Source of the DNA: Azospirillum brasilense
GTDB lineage: Bacteria; Pseudomonadota; Alphaproteobacteria; Azospirillales; Azospirillaceae
Direction: 5' to 3'
Assembly: GCF_001315015.1 (NCBI RefSeq)
Contig: NZ_CP012915.1
Coordinates: 1,102,501-1,166,500 of the forward strand
Length of the DNA stretch: 64,000 nt
This document shows, one piece after another, positions 26,330 to 35,874 of the stretch; the first letter of the stretch is position 1, and each line of letters opens with the position of its first letter. The notes under the pieces are model-generated. The model was not told the origin of the DNA. It was given only the letters and a program-made list of their open reading frames with translations, and made no database searches. The position numbers and the translations under genes were made by a program.

Positions 26330-26367
26330 TCCCCTCCCCCCGAACGCATCGTCCGGAGTAAATCCGC

Positions 26368-26883
26368 ATGTCTATGATCATTCTCGATATCCCCAACGTC
26401 CAGGGGGAGTCCGCGGTGGAGATCGCCGGGGGCACGGTGTTCAAGGACATGATCCTGTGCGACTCCCTGTCGCAGGACATGACCGTCGAAATGGAGGTGT
26501 CGACCAACGCCCGCCGCACGGTCCACACCCCGAAGGTCGAGAACATCACGCTTGAGCGCAAGTGGGACCGGGCCTCGCCCAAGCTGATCTCGCTGCTGCT
26601 GCGCTCGGCCAACTCCGACACGGCGAAGAAGCAGTGGACCATCCACTGCCTGAAGCCGATCGGCGACAGCCACCAGTGGGGCGAGTTCCTGACGATCGAG
26701 CTGACCAACCCGCTGATCGCCAAGCACAGCCTGAGCGTCAACGAGGGCGACACGACCGAGACCATCGAGATCAACGCCACCGAGATCTACTGGACCTACA
26801 AGCGCTACACCGAGGAGCAGAAGCACGAAGGCGGTGGCGGCGTGAAGTTCAACCTGCTGAAGGGCACCGTCTCCGACAGCTGA
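26368..26883 (+). CDS. hcp: T6SS tube protein Hcp (TssD)
   Basis: The 171-residue protein is an Hcp-family tube subunit: MIILDIPNVQGES, ITLERKWDRASPKLI, and the late strand EIYWTYKRYTEE. Hcp hexamers stack into the inner tube and are exported. Position between tssC and tssE makes this the main structural Hcp, whereas the divergent copy at 7534-8091 is linked to yqhA. Confidence 0.94.
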   Translation: MSMIILDIPNVQGESAVEIAGGTVFKDMILCDSLSQDMTVEMEVSTNARRTVHTPKVENITLERKWDRASPKLISLLLRSANSDTAKKQWTIHCLKPIGDSHQWGEFLTIELTNPLIAKHSLSVNEGDTTETIEINATEIYWTYKRYTEEQKHEGGGGVKFNLLKGTVSDS

Positions 26884-26894
26884 GGCTTTAAATA

Positions 26895-27000
26895 GCCCTC
26901 TCCCCTCTGGGGAGAGGGAAGGGTGAGGGGGTTGCGCTTCTGCCGAACGCTCCGCGACGCGCACCCCCTCATCCTAACCTTCTGCCCAGAGGGGAGAAGG
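26895..27000. repeat. GC-rich intergenic repeat, type A
   Basis: The element begins with a perfect hairpin CCCTCTCCCC-TCT-GGGGAGAGGG and closes with CACCCCCTCATCCTAACCTT and an imperfect copy of the same hairpin in inverted order. The same design is found at 40506-40641, and a related one at 35756 and 62057. It interrupts the hcp-tssE spacer inside the T6SS operon and may modulate transcript levels beyond the abundant hcp message. Confidence 0.85.
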
Positions 27001-27025
27001 AACTGAAGCCCCAACGGACACGGCG

Positions 27026-27484
27026 ATGACCCAGCCCAAGACGATGACCGGTGGACGGTCGCTGCTGTTCGAACGGCTGATCGACTTCGAACCGGACCAA
27101 CCGACGGGCGACGAGCCGTCCGCCACGGTGCTGTCCATGCCAGACCTCAAGGCGTCGATCCGGCGCGAGGTCGCGCGCATCCTCGACAGCCGCAGCACCG
27201 GCACGCGCCGCAACGACCTCGGCGGAACGGCGCTGGACTATGGGATTTCCGACATCACGCATCTGGACGCCGCCTCCGACGCCGACCGCCGTCAGGTGGA
27301 GCGGATGGTGCGGCAGGCCATCATCGATTTCGAGCCGCGGCTGAAGCGCCCGCGGGTGACCGTCAGCGCCGGAACCGGGCGCGGCACCATGGTCACCAGC
27401 ATCTCCGGCGAGGTCGTGGCGGGCACCGTCACCGAACGGCTGGAATTCGACGTGGGCCTGCGCGGCCAAGCCGAAATCGGCTGA
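27026..27484 (+). CDS. tssE: T6SS baseplate protein TssE
   Basis: The 152-residue protein carries a gp25-like domain: SLLFERLIDFEP at the start, the SIRREVARILDSR helix, LDYGISDITHL and a C-terminal IIDFEPRLKRPRVTV stretch. TssE is the gp25 homologue of the baseplate that starts sheath assembly. It is separated from hcp by the repeat and from tssF by 14 bp. Confidence 0.93.
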   Translation: MTQPKTMTGGRSLLFERLIDFEPDQPTGDEPSATVLSMPDLKASIRREVARILDSRSTGTRRNDLGGTALDYGISDITHLDAASDADRRQVERMVRQAIIDFEPRLKRPRVTVSAGTGRGTMVTSISGEVVAGTVTERLEFDVGLRGQAEIG

Positions 27485-27498
27485 AAGGACGCACCAGG

Positions 27499-29295
27499 AT
27501 GCGGCGCGAGGACCTCCTCGACCATTACGAACGCGAGCTTCTCTACGTCCGCCGGGCGGGCGAAGCCTTCGCGCGCAGCTATCCCAAGATCGCGCGCCGC
27601 TTGGCGCTGGGGCCGGATCAGGCCGCCGACCCGAACGTCGAGCGGCTGATCGAATCCTTCGCCTTCCTGTCGGGTCGCCTGCAACTCAATCTGGAGCGCG
27701 AGTTCCCGCGCTTCTCCGAAGCGCTGCTCGGCATCCTGCACCCGCAGATGATCGCGCCGATCCCCGCCATGGGCATCGCGCGGATGGAGCCGACGCCCGG
27801 CGAGGGGCGGCTGACCGGCGGTTTCCGCGTTCCGCGCGGCACCCCGCTGCACGCCGTGGCCGAGGACAACATCCGCTGCCGCTTCCGCACCGCCTACGAC
27901 GTGACGCTGTGGCCGGTCGCCGTGACCGACGCCGCGGTGGAGCCGGCGGACCGCTACGACTTCCTCGACGGCGCCGCCACCGCGTCGGTGCTGCGGCTGC
28001 GGCTGGAGACGCGCAACCAGTCCTTCGAGAATCTGCCGATCGACACGCTGCGCCTGTTCATCGACGGCGAGACGATCCTCACCTCCGCCCTGCACGAGCT
28101 GTTCCTGTGCGGCGTGGTCGAGATCGCCTACGTCCAGCCCGGCAAGCCGCCGGTGCGGCTGCGCGGCGAGAACCTGATCGCTCCCGTCGGCTTCGGCCCC
28201 GATGAGACGGTGCTGCCCCATCCCAAGCACGCCCAGCCGGCCTACGGCCTGCTGCAGGAATACTTCGAGTTTCCGCAAAAGTTCGACTTCTACGACCTGC
28301 CGCTTCCCCGGGGCCGGCTGTCGGGGGAGGTCGTGGACATCCTGATCGCGGTGTCGCGCCCGCTGCCCAACCGGCTGACCCTGCGCAAGGACAGCTTCGT
28401 CCTCGGCTGCACGCCCATCGTCAACCTGTTCAACCGCACGGCGGAGCCGATCCGGCTGAACCACCGGCGCACCGCCTACCGCGTCGTCCCCGATGCCCTG
28501 CGCGAGCGCACCACCGAGGTCCATTCGATCCTGGAGGTCAGCGGCCTGCGCGACGGCGACGGCATGCACCACCGCTACGTCCCCCTCTTCTCGCACCAGC
28601 ACGCCGAGGCGGAGACCGAGCCGCGCGGCTTCTGGCTGGCGGCGCGCGAACCGACCCAGCGGGAGGACGTGCCGGGCACCGACCTGCATCTCAGCCTGCA
28701 CCACCTCGACCTGACGCCGACCGACCCGGCCGACGAGACGCTCCTCGTCCGCACACTGTGCACCAACCGGGCGCTGGCCGAGCAGGTCCCGGCGGGGGCC
28801 GCGCTGATGATCGAGGAATCCGCCCCCATCGCCACCATCCGCTGCCTGCACAAGCCGACGCCCGGCCGCCCCGCCCCGGCGGGCGGTTCCTCGGCCTGGA
28901 AGCTGATCTCGCACCTGTCGGTCAACCACCTCAGCCTGACCGGCGACGCCGAGGGGCTGCGCGCCCTGCAATCGATCCTGCTGCTGCACGCGCCCGACGA
29001 TCCGTCCGCCCAGCACCAGATCCGCGGCGTGCAGGGCCTGTCCTCCCGCCCGGTGCTCCACCGCATGGGACAGGACGCCTGGCGCGGCTTCGTGCGCGGC
29101 CTGGAGGTGACGGTGGCCCTGGACGAGCGGAACTTCGTCGGCGCCAGCCCGCTGGTCTTCGGCGGCGTGCTCAGCCGCTTCCTCGGCCTCTACGTCAACG
29201 TCAACGCCTTCGCCCAGCTTCGGCTGCGCTCGGTGCAACGGGAAGGGGTCTGGAAGGCATGGTCGCGCCTTGCCGGCAGCCAGCCGGTCCTGTGA
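27499..29295 (+). CDS. tssF: T6SS baseplate protein TssF
   Basis: The 598-residue protein begins with the TssF signature DLLDHYERELLYVRRAGEAFA and FPKIA-like YPKIARRL, then VERLIESFAFLSGRLQ and the C-terminal FVRGLEVTVALDERNF. Two TssF and one TssG form each baseplate wedge with TssE and TssK. The gene ends in a TGA that overlaps the GTG of tssG. Confidence 0.96.
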   Translation: MRREDLLDHYERELLYVRRAGEAFARSYPKIARRLALGPDQAADPNVERLIESFAFLSGRLQLNLEREFPRFSEALLGILHPQMIAPIPAMGIARMEPTPGEGRLTGGFRVPRGTPLHAVAEDNIRCRFRTAYDVTLWPVAVTDAAVEPADRYDFLDGAATASVLRLRLETRNQSFENLPIDTLRLFIDGETILTSALHELFLCGVVEIAYVQPGKPPVRLRGENLIAPVGFGPDETVLPHPKHAQPAYGLLQEYFEFPQKFDFYDLPLPRGRLSGEVVDILIAVSRPLPNRLTLRKDSFVLGCTPIVNLFNRTAEPIRLNHRRTAYRVVPDALRERTTEVHSILEVSGLRDGDGMHHRYVPLFSHQHAEAETEPRGFWLAAREPTQREDVPGTDLHLSLHHLDLTPTDPADETLLVRTLCTNRALAEQVPAGAALMIEESAPIATIRCLHKPTPGRPAPAGGSSAWKLISHLSVNHLSLTGDAEGLRALQSILLLHAPDDPSAQHQIRGVQGLSSRPVLHRMGQDAWRGFVRGLEVTVALDERNFVGASPLVFGGVLSRFLGLYVNVNAFAQLRLRSVQREGVWKAWSRLAGSQPVL

Positions 29296-30362
29296 CGGAC
29301 CGCCCTCCCCCCTCCTCGGGCCACCCTCCCGCCCTGATCGACCGGCTGGAGGCCGAGCCCTGGGGCTTCGACCTGCTGCAGGCCATCGCCCTGCTGGAAC
29401 GCGCCGCGCCCGGCTACGCGCCGCTCGGCACTGGCATCGACCCGGAGCAGGAGGCCGTCCGCATCGAACACGACCCGAGCTTCGTCTTCCCCGCCAGCGA
29501 CGTGGTCGAGGCGCGGCGGACGGAGGACGGGCGCGGCGTGGTGCGTTCCCCCGTTCTCGGCGTGGCGGGCATCAACGGCCCCTTGCCCTACGTCGCCACG
29601 GAACTGCTGGTCGAGCGGGCGGCCCGGCGCGACACGGCGGGCTCCGCCTTCTACGACATCTTCAACCACCGCCTGATGTCGATCTTCTACCGCACCCGTC
29701 AGGGCAGTTTGCCCCTGCTGGAGCGCGACCCGGAACGCACCCTGATGGCCCGCGTGTTGCGCGCGCTGGCCGGCATCGGCACGCCCGGCCTGGAGCAGCG
29801 CCTGCCCGGCACGCCCGATCGCATGCTGCTGGCTTTCTCCGGCATCCTCGCCAACCGGCGCCGGTCGTCGGCCGGGTTGGAGGCGATCCTCGGTGCCGTC
29901 TTCCGGGTGAAGGTGCGTGTGGAGAGCTTCGTCGGGCGCTGGCTGCCGCTGGACGAGGAGAGCCGGACCCGAATCGGCGGCGGCTTCGGCGCGCGGAACA
30001 ACAGCCTCGGCCGCACGGTGGTGCTCGGCCGCCGCGTCTGGGACCAGCAGAGCTGCTACGCCATCGAACTGACGCTCGACAGCCTGGAGCGCTTCCGCGA
30101 GTTCCTGCCCGATGGGCGGCATCACCAGACGCTCTGCGCGCTCGCCCGCTTCCACACCGGGGACGGCATGGATTTCCGCATCGTGCTGGTGCTGGAAGCC
30201 ACCAAGGTGCCGCCGACCCGCCTGTCCACCAAGCCGCCGGAGGGCAGCCGCCTCGGCTGGACCTCCTGGCTGCGGGCGCCGGGCCGCCCGAACCTGAAGG
30301 ACGGGCGCCTCACGCTCGACCCCGCCCCGCCCGCAACGTCATCCCAGGGAGCCGTCCCGTGA
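29292..30362 (+). CDS. tssG: T6SS baseplate protein TssG
   Basis: The 356-residue protein shows TssG features: EAEPWGFDLLQAIALLERA, the HDPSFVFPASDV strand and FYDIFNHRLMSIFYR, plus LDSLERFREFLPDG near the end. GTG start overlaps the tssF stop as GTGA, and its own stop overlaps the tssH GTG in the same way, so tssF-G-H are probably translationally coupled. Confidence 0.95.
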   Translation: MTDRPPPSSGHPPALIDRLEAEPWGFDLLQAIALLERAAPGYAPLGTGIDPEQEAVRIEHDPSFVFPASDVVEARRTEDGRGVVRSPVLGVAGINGPLPYVATELLVERAARRDTAGSAFYDIFNHRLMSIFYRTRQGSLPLLERDPERTLMARVLRALAGIGTPGLEQRLPGTPDRMLLAFSGILANRRRSSAGLEAILGAVFRVKVRVESFVGRWLPLDEESRTRIGGGFGARNNSLGRTVVLGRRVWDQQSCYAIELTLDSLERFREFLPDGRHHQTLCALARFHTGDGMDFRIVLVLEATKVPPTRLSTKPPEGSRLGWTSWLRAPGRPNLKDGRLTLDPAPPATSSQGAVP

Positions 30363-32974
30363 CCGCCGACATCAAGTCCCTCATCGGTAAGCTCGACCGC
30401 GACGGGCGCAAGGTTCTCGAACGCTCCGCCGCGCTGTGCGTCTCGCAGACCCATTACGACGTCGAGGCGGAGCATGTGCTGCTCGCCCTGCTGCGGCTGA
30501 AGGACGCCACTGTCGCCGGCATTCTGCGCCATTACGGCGTCGAGGCGGGCCGGCTGGAAACGGAACTCGAAGCCGCGCTGGACCGCATCCGCCGCGGCAA
30601 CAGCCGCACCCCGGCCTTCTCACCCCGCGTTCCGGAGATGCTGGAGACGGCGCTGCTGATCTCCGTCACCCATCTGGACAGCCCTCAGATCCTTCTCCCG
30701 GCCATCCTCTGGGCCGCGGTCGCCTGCGATTCCGTGCGGGCGGTGGTCACGGAGTCCGCCCCCTCCCTGCTCGCCCTGCCGCGCGAGCGCACCGCCTCCG
30801 ACCTGCCGGAGCTGGTCCGCGCCCTTAAGGCGGGCGGGCCGTCTGCCGCCGCCGCCGAGTCCTCTCCCGCCGCCGCTCCGGTTTCCGCCGCCTCGGACGG
30901 GCGGGCCATGCTCGACCAGTACAGCCAGGACCTGACCGCGCAGGCCAAGGCCGGGAAGATCGACCCGGTGATCGGGCGCGACCGCGAGATCCGGCAGGTC
31001 ATCGACGTCATGATGCGCCGCCGCCAGAACAACCCGATCCTGGTCGGCGACCCCGGCGTCGGAAAGACCGCCATCGTCGAGGGGCTGGCCCTGCGCATCG
31101 CCGAGGGCGACGTGCCGCCGCCGCTGCGCGGCATGGTCATCCGCACGCTGGACCTCGGGCTCCTCCAGGCCGGGGCCGGGGTCAAGGGTGAGTTCGAGAA
31201 CCGGCTGAAGTCGATCATCAAGGAGGTCTCGGCCTCCCCCGTGCCGATGGTCGTCTTCATCGACGAGGCGCACGCGCTGATCGGGGCCGGCGGGGCCGCC
31301 GGCCAGGGTGACGCCGCCAACCTGCTGAAGCCCGCCCTGGCGCGCGGCGAATTCCGCACCATCGCCGCCACCACCTGGGCCGAGTACAAGAAGTATTTCG
31401 AGAAGGATCCGGCGCTGGCCCGCCGCTTCCAGCCCGTCTCGGTGCCGGAGCCGGACGAGACGGCGGCGGCGGCCATGCTGCGCGGCCTCGTCCGCCGCTT
31501 CGAGGAGCATCACGGGGTCAGCGTGCTCGACGACGGCATCGCCGCCGCGGTCGCCCTGTCCGCCCGCTACATCCCCGCCCGCCAGTTGCCCGACAAAGCG
31601 ATCAGCGTGCTCGACACCGCCTGCGCCCGCGTCGCCATCGCCCGCAGTTCCAAGCCCGAAGCCATCGAGGCGATGGAGCGCGAGGACGCCATCCTGGCCC
31701 GCGAGGCGGAGCGGCTGGAGGCCGAACCCGGCACCGCCCACCACGCCCGCCTGTCGCAGATTTCGCAACGCCGCGGCGCGTTGGCCCTGGAGAAGGCCGC
31801 GCTCGACGAGCGCTGGACGCGCGAGCGCGATCTGGTCGATGCGGTGGAGGCCGCGTTGAAGGCCGGCCACACCGTGGAGGCCGCCGCGGCCACGGAAAAG
31901 CTGAAAGCGATCCAGGGCGACAGCCCGCTGGTCCCGCACCGGGTGGACGGCGCGGTGGTCGCCGCCGTGGTGTCGAACTGGACCGGCATCCCGGTCGGCT
32001 CGATGTCCAAGGACGACCTGGAGGTGGTCGCCACGCTGGAGGACCGCATGGCCGCCCGCGTCGTCGGCCAGCCGCAAGCGCTCCAGGCCATCGCGCGGGC
32101 CGTGCGCGGCTACCGCGCCGGGCTGGGCGAGCCGCAGCGCCCCATCGGCGTCTTCCTGCTGAGCGGCCCCAGCGGCGTCGGCAAGACCGAAACCGCCCTG
32201 GCGCTCGCCGAGCTGCTGAACGGCGGCGAGGACAGCCTCATCACCATCAACATGTCCGAGTATCAGGAGGCCCACGCCGTGGCGACCCTGCGCGGCGCCC
32301 CGCCGGGCTATGTCGGCTACGGCAGCGGCGGTGTGCTGACCGAGGCGGTGCGCCGCCGCCCCCACGCCGTGGTGCTGATGGACGAGGTCGAGAAGGCCCA
32401 CCCCGACGTGCTGGACATGTTCTATCAGGTCTTCGACAAGGGGGTGCTGGAGGACGGCGAGGGCGTGGAGGTGGACTTCCGCAACACGCTGATCCTGCTG
32501 ACCAGCAACCTGGGCGACACCGAGCTGTTCGCGCTCGGCCGCGAGGCGCTCGACGCCGGGCGCATCGGCGAGGCGCGGGAAGAGGGGCTGGCCGCCATCT
32601 CCGACGTGCTGCGCCGCCGCTTCCGCCCGGCCTTCCTCGGCCGCCTGTCGGTCGTGCCCTACTACCCGCTGAGCGAGGCGCAGATCCGCCGCATCGTGAC
32701 GATGAAGCTGGACAAGCTGCAACGCCGCACCGCCGGAAACCGCGGCGCCGAGCTGGCCGTGACCGACGCGGCGGTGGAGGCGCTGGTGCTGCGGGCGCTG
32801 AACTCCGACGCCGGGGCGCGCATGATCGACACGCTGCTGTCGGAGTTCGTGGTGCCCGAGGTGGCGATCCGCATCCTCGACCGCGTCGCCGCCGGCCAGC
32901 CGGTGGGCCGCATCACCGTGGACCACAGCGCGGACGGCCGCTTCACCGTCGGCGTGGACGGCACGGCGGCCTGA
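30359..32974 (+). CDS. tssH: T6SS sheath-recycling ATPase TssH (ClpV)
   Basis: The 871-residue Clp/Hsp100 protein has an N-terminal Clp_N domain, AAA1 with Walker A GDPGVGKT and Walker B VFIDEAHALIGAGG, a shorter coiled-coil M domain (about 405-495), and AAA2 with GPSGVGKT and VVLMDEVEKAHPD, followed by the ClpB C-terminal small domain. ClpV disassembles contracted sheath for re-use. GTG start overlaps tssG by 4 bp. Confidence 0.96.
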   Translation: MTADIKSLIGKLDRDGRKVLERSAALCVSQTHYDVEAEHVLLALLRLKDATVAGILRHYGVEAGRLETELEAALDRIRRGNSRTPAFSPRVPEMLETALLISVTHLDSPQILLPAILWAAVACDSVRAVVTESAPSLLALPRERTASDLPELVRALKAGGPSAAAAESSPAAAPVSAASDGRAMLDQYSQDLTAQAKAGKIDPVIGRDREIRQVIDVMMRRRQNNPILVGDPGVGKTAIVEGLALRIAEGDVPPPLRGMVIRTLDLGLLQAGAGVKGEFENRLKSIIKEVSASPVPMVVFIDEAHALIGAGGAAGQGDAANLLKPALARGEFRTIAATTWAEYKKYFEKDPALARRFQPVSVPEPDETAAAAMLRGLVRRFEEHHGVSVLDDGIAAAVALSARYIPARQLPDKAISVLDTACARVAIARSSKPEAIEAMEREDAILAREAERLEAEPGTAHHARLSQISQRRGALALEKAALDERWTRERDLVDAVEAALKAGHTVEAAAATEKLKAIQGDSPLVPHRVDGAVVAAVVSNWTGIPVGSMSKDDLEVVATLEDRMAARVVGQPQALQAIARAVRGYRAGLGEPQRPIGVFLLSGPSGVGKTETALALAELLNGGEDSLITINMSEYQEAHAVATLRGAPPGYVGYGSGGVLTEAVRRRPHAVVLMDEVEKAHPDVLDMFYQVFDKGVLEDGEGVEVDFRNTLILLTSNLGDTELFALGREALDAGRIGEAREEGLAAISDVLRRRFRPAFLGRLSVVPYYPLSEAQIRRIVTMKLDKLQRRTAGNRGAELAVTDAAVEALVLRALNSDAGARMIDTLLSEFVVPEVAIRILDRVAAGQPVGRITVDHSADGRFTVGVDGTAA

Positions 32975-32990
32975 CCGGGGAGCGGCGAGG

Positions 32991-35066
32991 ATGGCGAAGC
33001 GCTTTTCCCAGGACGGCCAGTACCTGTCCATCACCACCCCACTGGGGGCGGACGCGCTGGCGCTGCGCACCATCGTGGGGGAGGAGCGGCTGTCGTCGCT
33101 GTTCACCTACCGCGTCACCATGATCTCGTCGGACGAGGACATCGCCTTCGACCGCGTCGTCGGCAAGGCGGTGACCGTCGCCGTCACGCTCGGCGACCAG
33201 GAGACGGTGCGTTACATCAACGCCATCGTCGGTCGGATCGAGCTGACCCACGTCGACGACCGCGGCCAAGTCGCCCATTACGAGGCGGAGCTTCACCCCT
33301 GGCTGTGGATGCTGACCCATTGCGGCGACTGCCGCATCTTCCAGGAGAAGACGGTCCCGGAAATCGTCGAGGAGGTCTGCAAGGGCGCCGGCTACACCGA
33401 CCTCAAGAAATCGCTGACCGGGACCTACGCCAAGCGCGAATATTGCGTTCAGTACCGCGAGACCGACTACAACTTCGTCGCCCGTCTGCTCGAAGAGGAA
33501 GGCATCTTCTATTACTTCACGCATGAGGACGGGAAGCACACGCTGGTGCTGGGCGACGGGGCCAACGCCTTCGCCAAGAGCCCGCTGCTCGACGCCTTCG
33601 AATACCGCACCACCGAAGGGCACGACGACGAGGACCATGTGCTGAACGGGCTCAGCGTCGAGCGGCGGGTGACGACCAAGAGCTACGGCATCGACGGCTA
33701 CCATTTCGAGACGCCCTCGACCGACCTCTACGCCACGGCGGAGGGCGCGTCGGGCTTCGGCACGGTCAGCGACTACATGGGCCGCCACACCACCTCGTCG
33801 GATGGTGAGGCGATGGCCAAGCTGCGCCAGCAGGCCCTGGCCTTCCCCGGACGCCGGGTGCGCGGCAGCGGCGAATGCCGGTCGCTGGAGGCCGGGACGC
33901 GCATCACCGTGTCCGGCCACAGCAAGAGCGACCTGAACGCCGAGTATGTCCTGTATTCCGTGCGCATCGACGGGGCGAGCGGCCATTTCAACGCCCATTT
34001 CACCGCCTTCCCGCCGGACCTGCCCTTCCGCCCGCTCGACACGGCGGTGAAGCCGCGCATCCACTCGACCCAGACCGCCATCGTCGTCGGCAAGAGCGGG
34101 GAGGAGATCTGGCTCGACAAGTACGGGCGCATCAAGGTGCAGTTCCACTGGGACCGGCTGGGCAAGAAGGACGAGAAAAGCTCCTGCTGGGTCCGCGTCG
34201 CACAGAATTGGGCGGGCAAGAACTACGGCATCATGTTCTTCCCACGCGTCGGGCAGGAGGTGGTGGTGACCTTCCTCGACGGCGACCCCGACCGCCCGCT
34301 GGTCACCGGCTCGGTCTACAACGCCGAACAGACCGTGCCCTACACGCTGCCCGACGATTCGACCAAGAGCACCATCAAGACCCAGACCTCGAAGAACGGC
34401 ACCGGCAAGTTCAACGAGATCCGCTTCGAGGACAAGGCCGACGCCGAGGAGATTTTCGTTCACGCCCAGAAGGACATGAACGTCGAGGTGTTGAACGACG
34501 TGACCCGCCTCATCAAGCACGACGAGGTGGAGACGGTCGAGAACGACAGCACCATCGATATCCAGCACGACCGCAAGCTGACCGTGAAGAACGATCACAG
34601 CATCACCGTGTCGGACGGCAACGAGACTCACGAGGTCGCGAAGGGCACCCGCACCGTGACGGTGAAGGACAACGAGACCCACACCAACAAGGCCGACTTC
34701 ATCCACAAGGCCGACGGCGACTACACCCTGACCGTGAAGGGCAACCTGACCATCGACGTGACCGGCGACGTGGTCATCAAGGGCAAGTCGGTGAAGGTGA
34801 CCGCCACCTCCGGCGAGGTCGGCGTCAAGTCCGGCACCGGCATGACGCTCGACGCCGGCGGCGCCTTCAACGCCAAGTCCGGCATGGCGATGGAGATCAA
34901 GTCGGGCATGGGCATGGACGTCAAGGCGAGCATGGCGATGAACCTGAAGGCCGGCTTCGGCCTGACCGCCGAAGGGCTGACCGCCACGCTGAAGGCCCAG
35001 ACCATGGGCGAGGTCAGCGCCGGCGCCATCATGACCGTCAAAGGCACCCTGGTGAAGGTGAATTGA
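32991..35066 (+). CDS. vgrG: T6SS spike protein VgrG (TssI)
   Basis: The 691-residue protein has the gp27-like part (LSSLFTYRVTMIS; YCVQYRETDYNFVARLLEEEGIFYYF split here as typical VgrG motifs), the gp5-OB core (DKYGRIKVQFHWDR; WVRVAQNWAGKNYG; FFPRVGQEVVV) and a gp5 beta-helix. The C-terminal ~200 residues are a long beta-strand repeat region that ends in short Gly/Met/Lys-rich repeats (SGMAMEIKSGMGMDVKA). No recognisable enzymatic effector domain is fused. A MORN-like gene starts 1 bp after its stop. Confidence 0.96.
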   Translation: MAKRFSQDGQYLSITTPLGADALALRTIVGEERLSSLFTYRVTMISSDEDIAFDRVVGKAVTVAVTLGDQETVRYINAIVGRIELTHVDDRGQVAHYEAELHPWLWMLTHCGDCRIFQEKTVPEIVEEVCKGAGYTDLKKSLTGTYAKREYCVQYRETDYNFVARLLEEEGIFYYFTHEDGKHTLVLGDGANAFAKSPLLDAFEYRTTEGHDDEDHVLNGLSVERRVTTKSYGIDGYHFETPSTDLYATAEGASGFGTVSDYMGRHTTSSDGEAMAKLRQQALAFPGRRVRGSGECRSLEAGTRITVSGHSKSDLNAEYVLYSVRIDGASGHFNAHFTAFPPDLPFRPLDTAVKPRIHSTQTAIVVGKSGEEIWLDKYGRIKVQFHWDRLGKKDEKSSCWVRVAQNWAGKNYGIMFFPRVGQEVVVTFLDGDPDRPLVTGSVYNAEQTVPYTLPDDSTKSTIKTQTSKNGTGKFNEIRFEDKADAEEIFVHAQKDMNVEVLNDVTRLIKHDEVETVENDSTIDIQHDRKLTVKNDHSITVSDGNETHEVAKGTRTVTVKDNETHTNKADFIHKADGDYTLTVKGNLTIDVTGDVVIKGKSVKVTATSGEVGVKSGTGMTLDAGGAFNAKSGMAMEIKSGMGMDVKASMAMNLKAGFGLTAEGLTATLKAQTMGEVSAGAIMTVKGTLVKVN

Positions 35067-35067
35067 G

Positions 35068-35733
35068 ATGGCCGACGATACCGGATCCGATCCTCAACCC
35101 GTGGAGGAGCGCGACGAGCAGGGCCGCATCGTGCGCAGCGGCGAGATGCGCGACGAACTGTTCCACGGCCTCTTCACCGCCTACGGAGAGGACGGGCATC
35201 CCATCCTGCGCGCCCGGCTGCGCGCCGGGAAGCTGCACGGGGAAGTGCGCAACTACGCGCCCGGCGGCGCCCTGGTCCAGGTGGCGGAATACGCGGAGGG
35301 CGTGCAGCACGGCCAGACCACCTTCTACGCCAACGCCCGCCCGACCTGCCGCATGACCTACCGCGACGGCCTTCTCAACGGCCCGTCGGTTTTCTTCCAC
35401 GAAAGCGGCACGGTGGCCGCCGTCTTCCAGTATTGCGACGGCAAGCGCGAGGGCGAAGCGCTGTTCCACAGCCCGCAGGGCCGTCCGATGCGGCGGGAGA
35501 ACTACGCCAACGACCGCCTGCACGGCCCGGTGCTGGGCTATTACGACGACGGCACGGTGAGCGAGCGCGCGGCCTTCCTGGACGGGCTTCAGGACGGGGT
35601 GCTGCGCCGCTTCTTCCCCTCCGGCGCGCTGATGCAGCACGGCGTCTACCGCCGCGGCCTGCTGATCGAACCGCTGCGGACCTATTCGGAGGATGGCAAG
35701 GAGATCGCCGTGCTTCACCCCCCGGCGGGGTGA
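35068..35733 (+). CDS. MORN/YwqK-like repeat protein next to vgrG
   Basis: The 221-residue protein is built from about seven or eight repeats of 20-24 residues of the MORN-variant type (G-x-x-H/G-G-x-x-x-x-Y-x-x-x-G), for example LHGEVRNYAPGGALVQ, NGPSVFFHESGTVAA and LHGPVLGYYDDGTV. Proteins of this kind are often called YwqK antitoxin-like. It has no signal peptide or membrane helix. Its start is one base after the vgrG stop, so it is most likely a T6SS accessory: an adaptor/chaperone for cargo, or an immunity-like protein. Which one cannot be decided. Confidence 0.8.
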   Translation: MADDTGSDPQPVEERDEQGRIVRSGEMRDELFHGLFTAYGEDGHPILRARLRAGKLHGEVRNYAPGGALVQVAEYAEGVQHGQTTFYANARPTCRMTYRDGLLNGPSVFFHESGTVAAVFQYCDGKREGEALFHSPQGRPMRRENYANDRLHGPVLGYYDDGTVSERAAFLDGLQDGVLRRFFPSGALMQHGVYRRGLLIEPLRTYSEDGKEIAVLHPPAG

Positions 35734-35755
35734 GGGAAACCCTTGGGGAGGTCTT

Positions 35756-35857
35756 GCCCCCTCCCCGGCCCTCCCCCGCTGTGCAGGGGAGGGTGCCTTA
35801 CGCGAAGCGGCGGCAGTCCCCTCCCCTGCGAAAGCGGGGGAGGGTTAGGGTGGGGGC
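35756..35857. repeat. GC-rich intergenic repeat, type B
   Basis: The ~102-bp element has inverted ends: TTGCCCCC..CCCTCCCCCGC on the left and GCGGGGGAGGG..GGGGGCAA on the right, with an internal AGGGGAGGG/CCCTCCCCT pair. A near-identical design lies at 62057-62147 and a half-unit at 59779-59816. It sits between the convergent MORN gene and DUF4280 gene, where it can also act as a bidirectional hairpin terminator. Confidence 0.85.
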
Positions 35858-35874
35858 AACACCGCCCACGCAAT

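Noticed and set aside
26895-27000. CRISPR-like or tRNA-like structure in the hairpin repeats
   Set aside because: There are no repeated spacers and no cloverleaf; copies are dispersed single elements.
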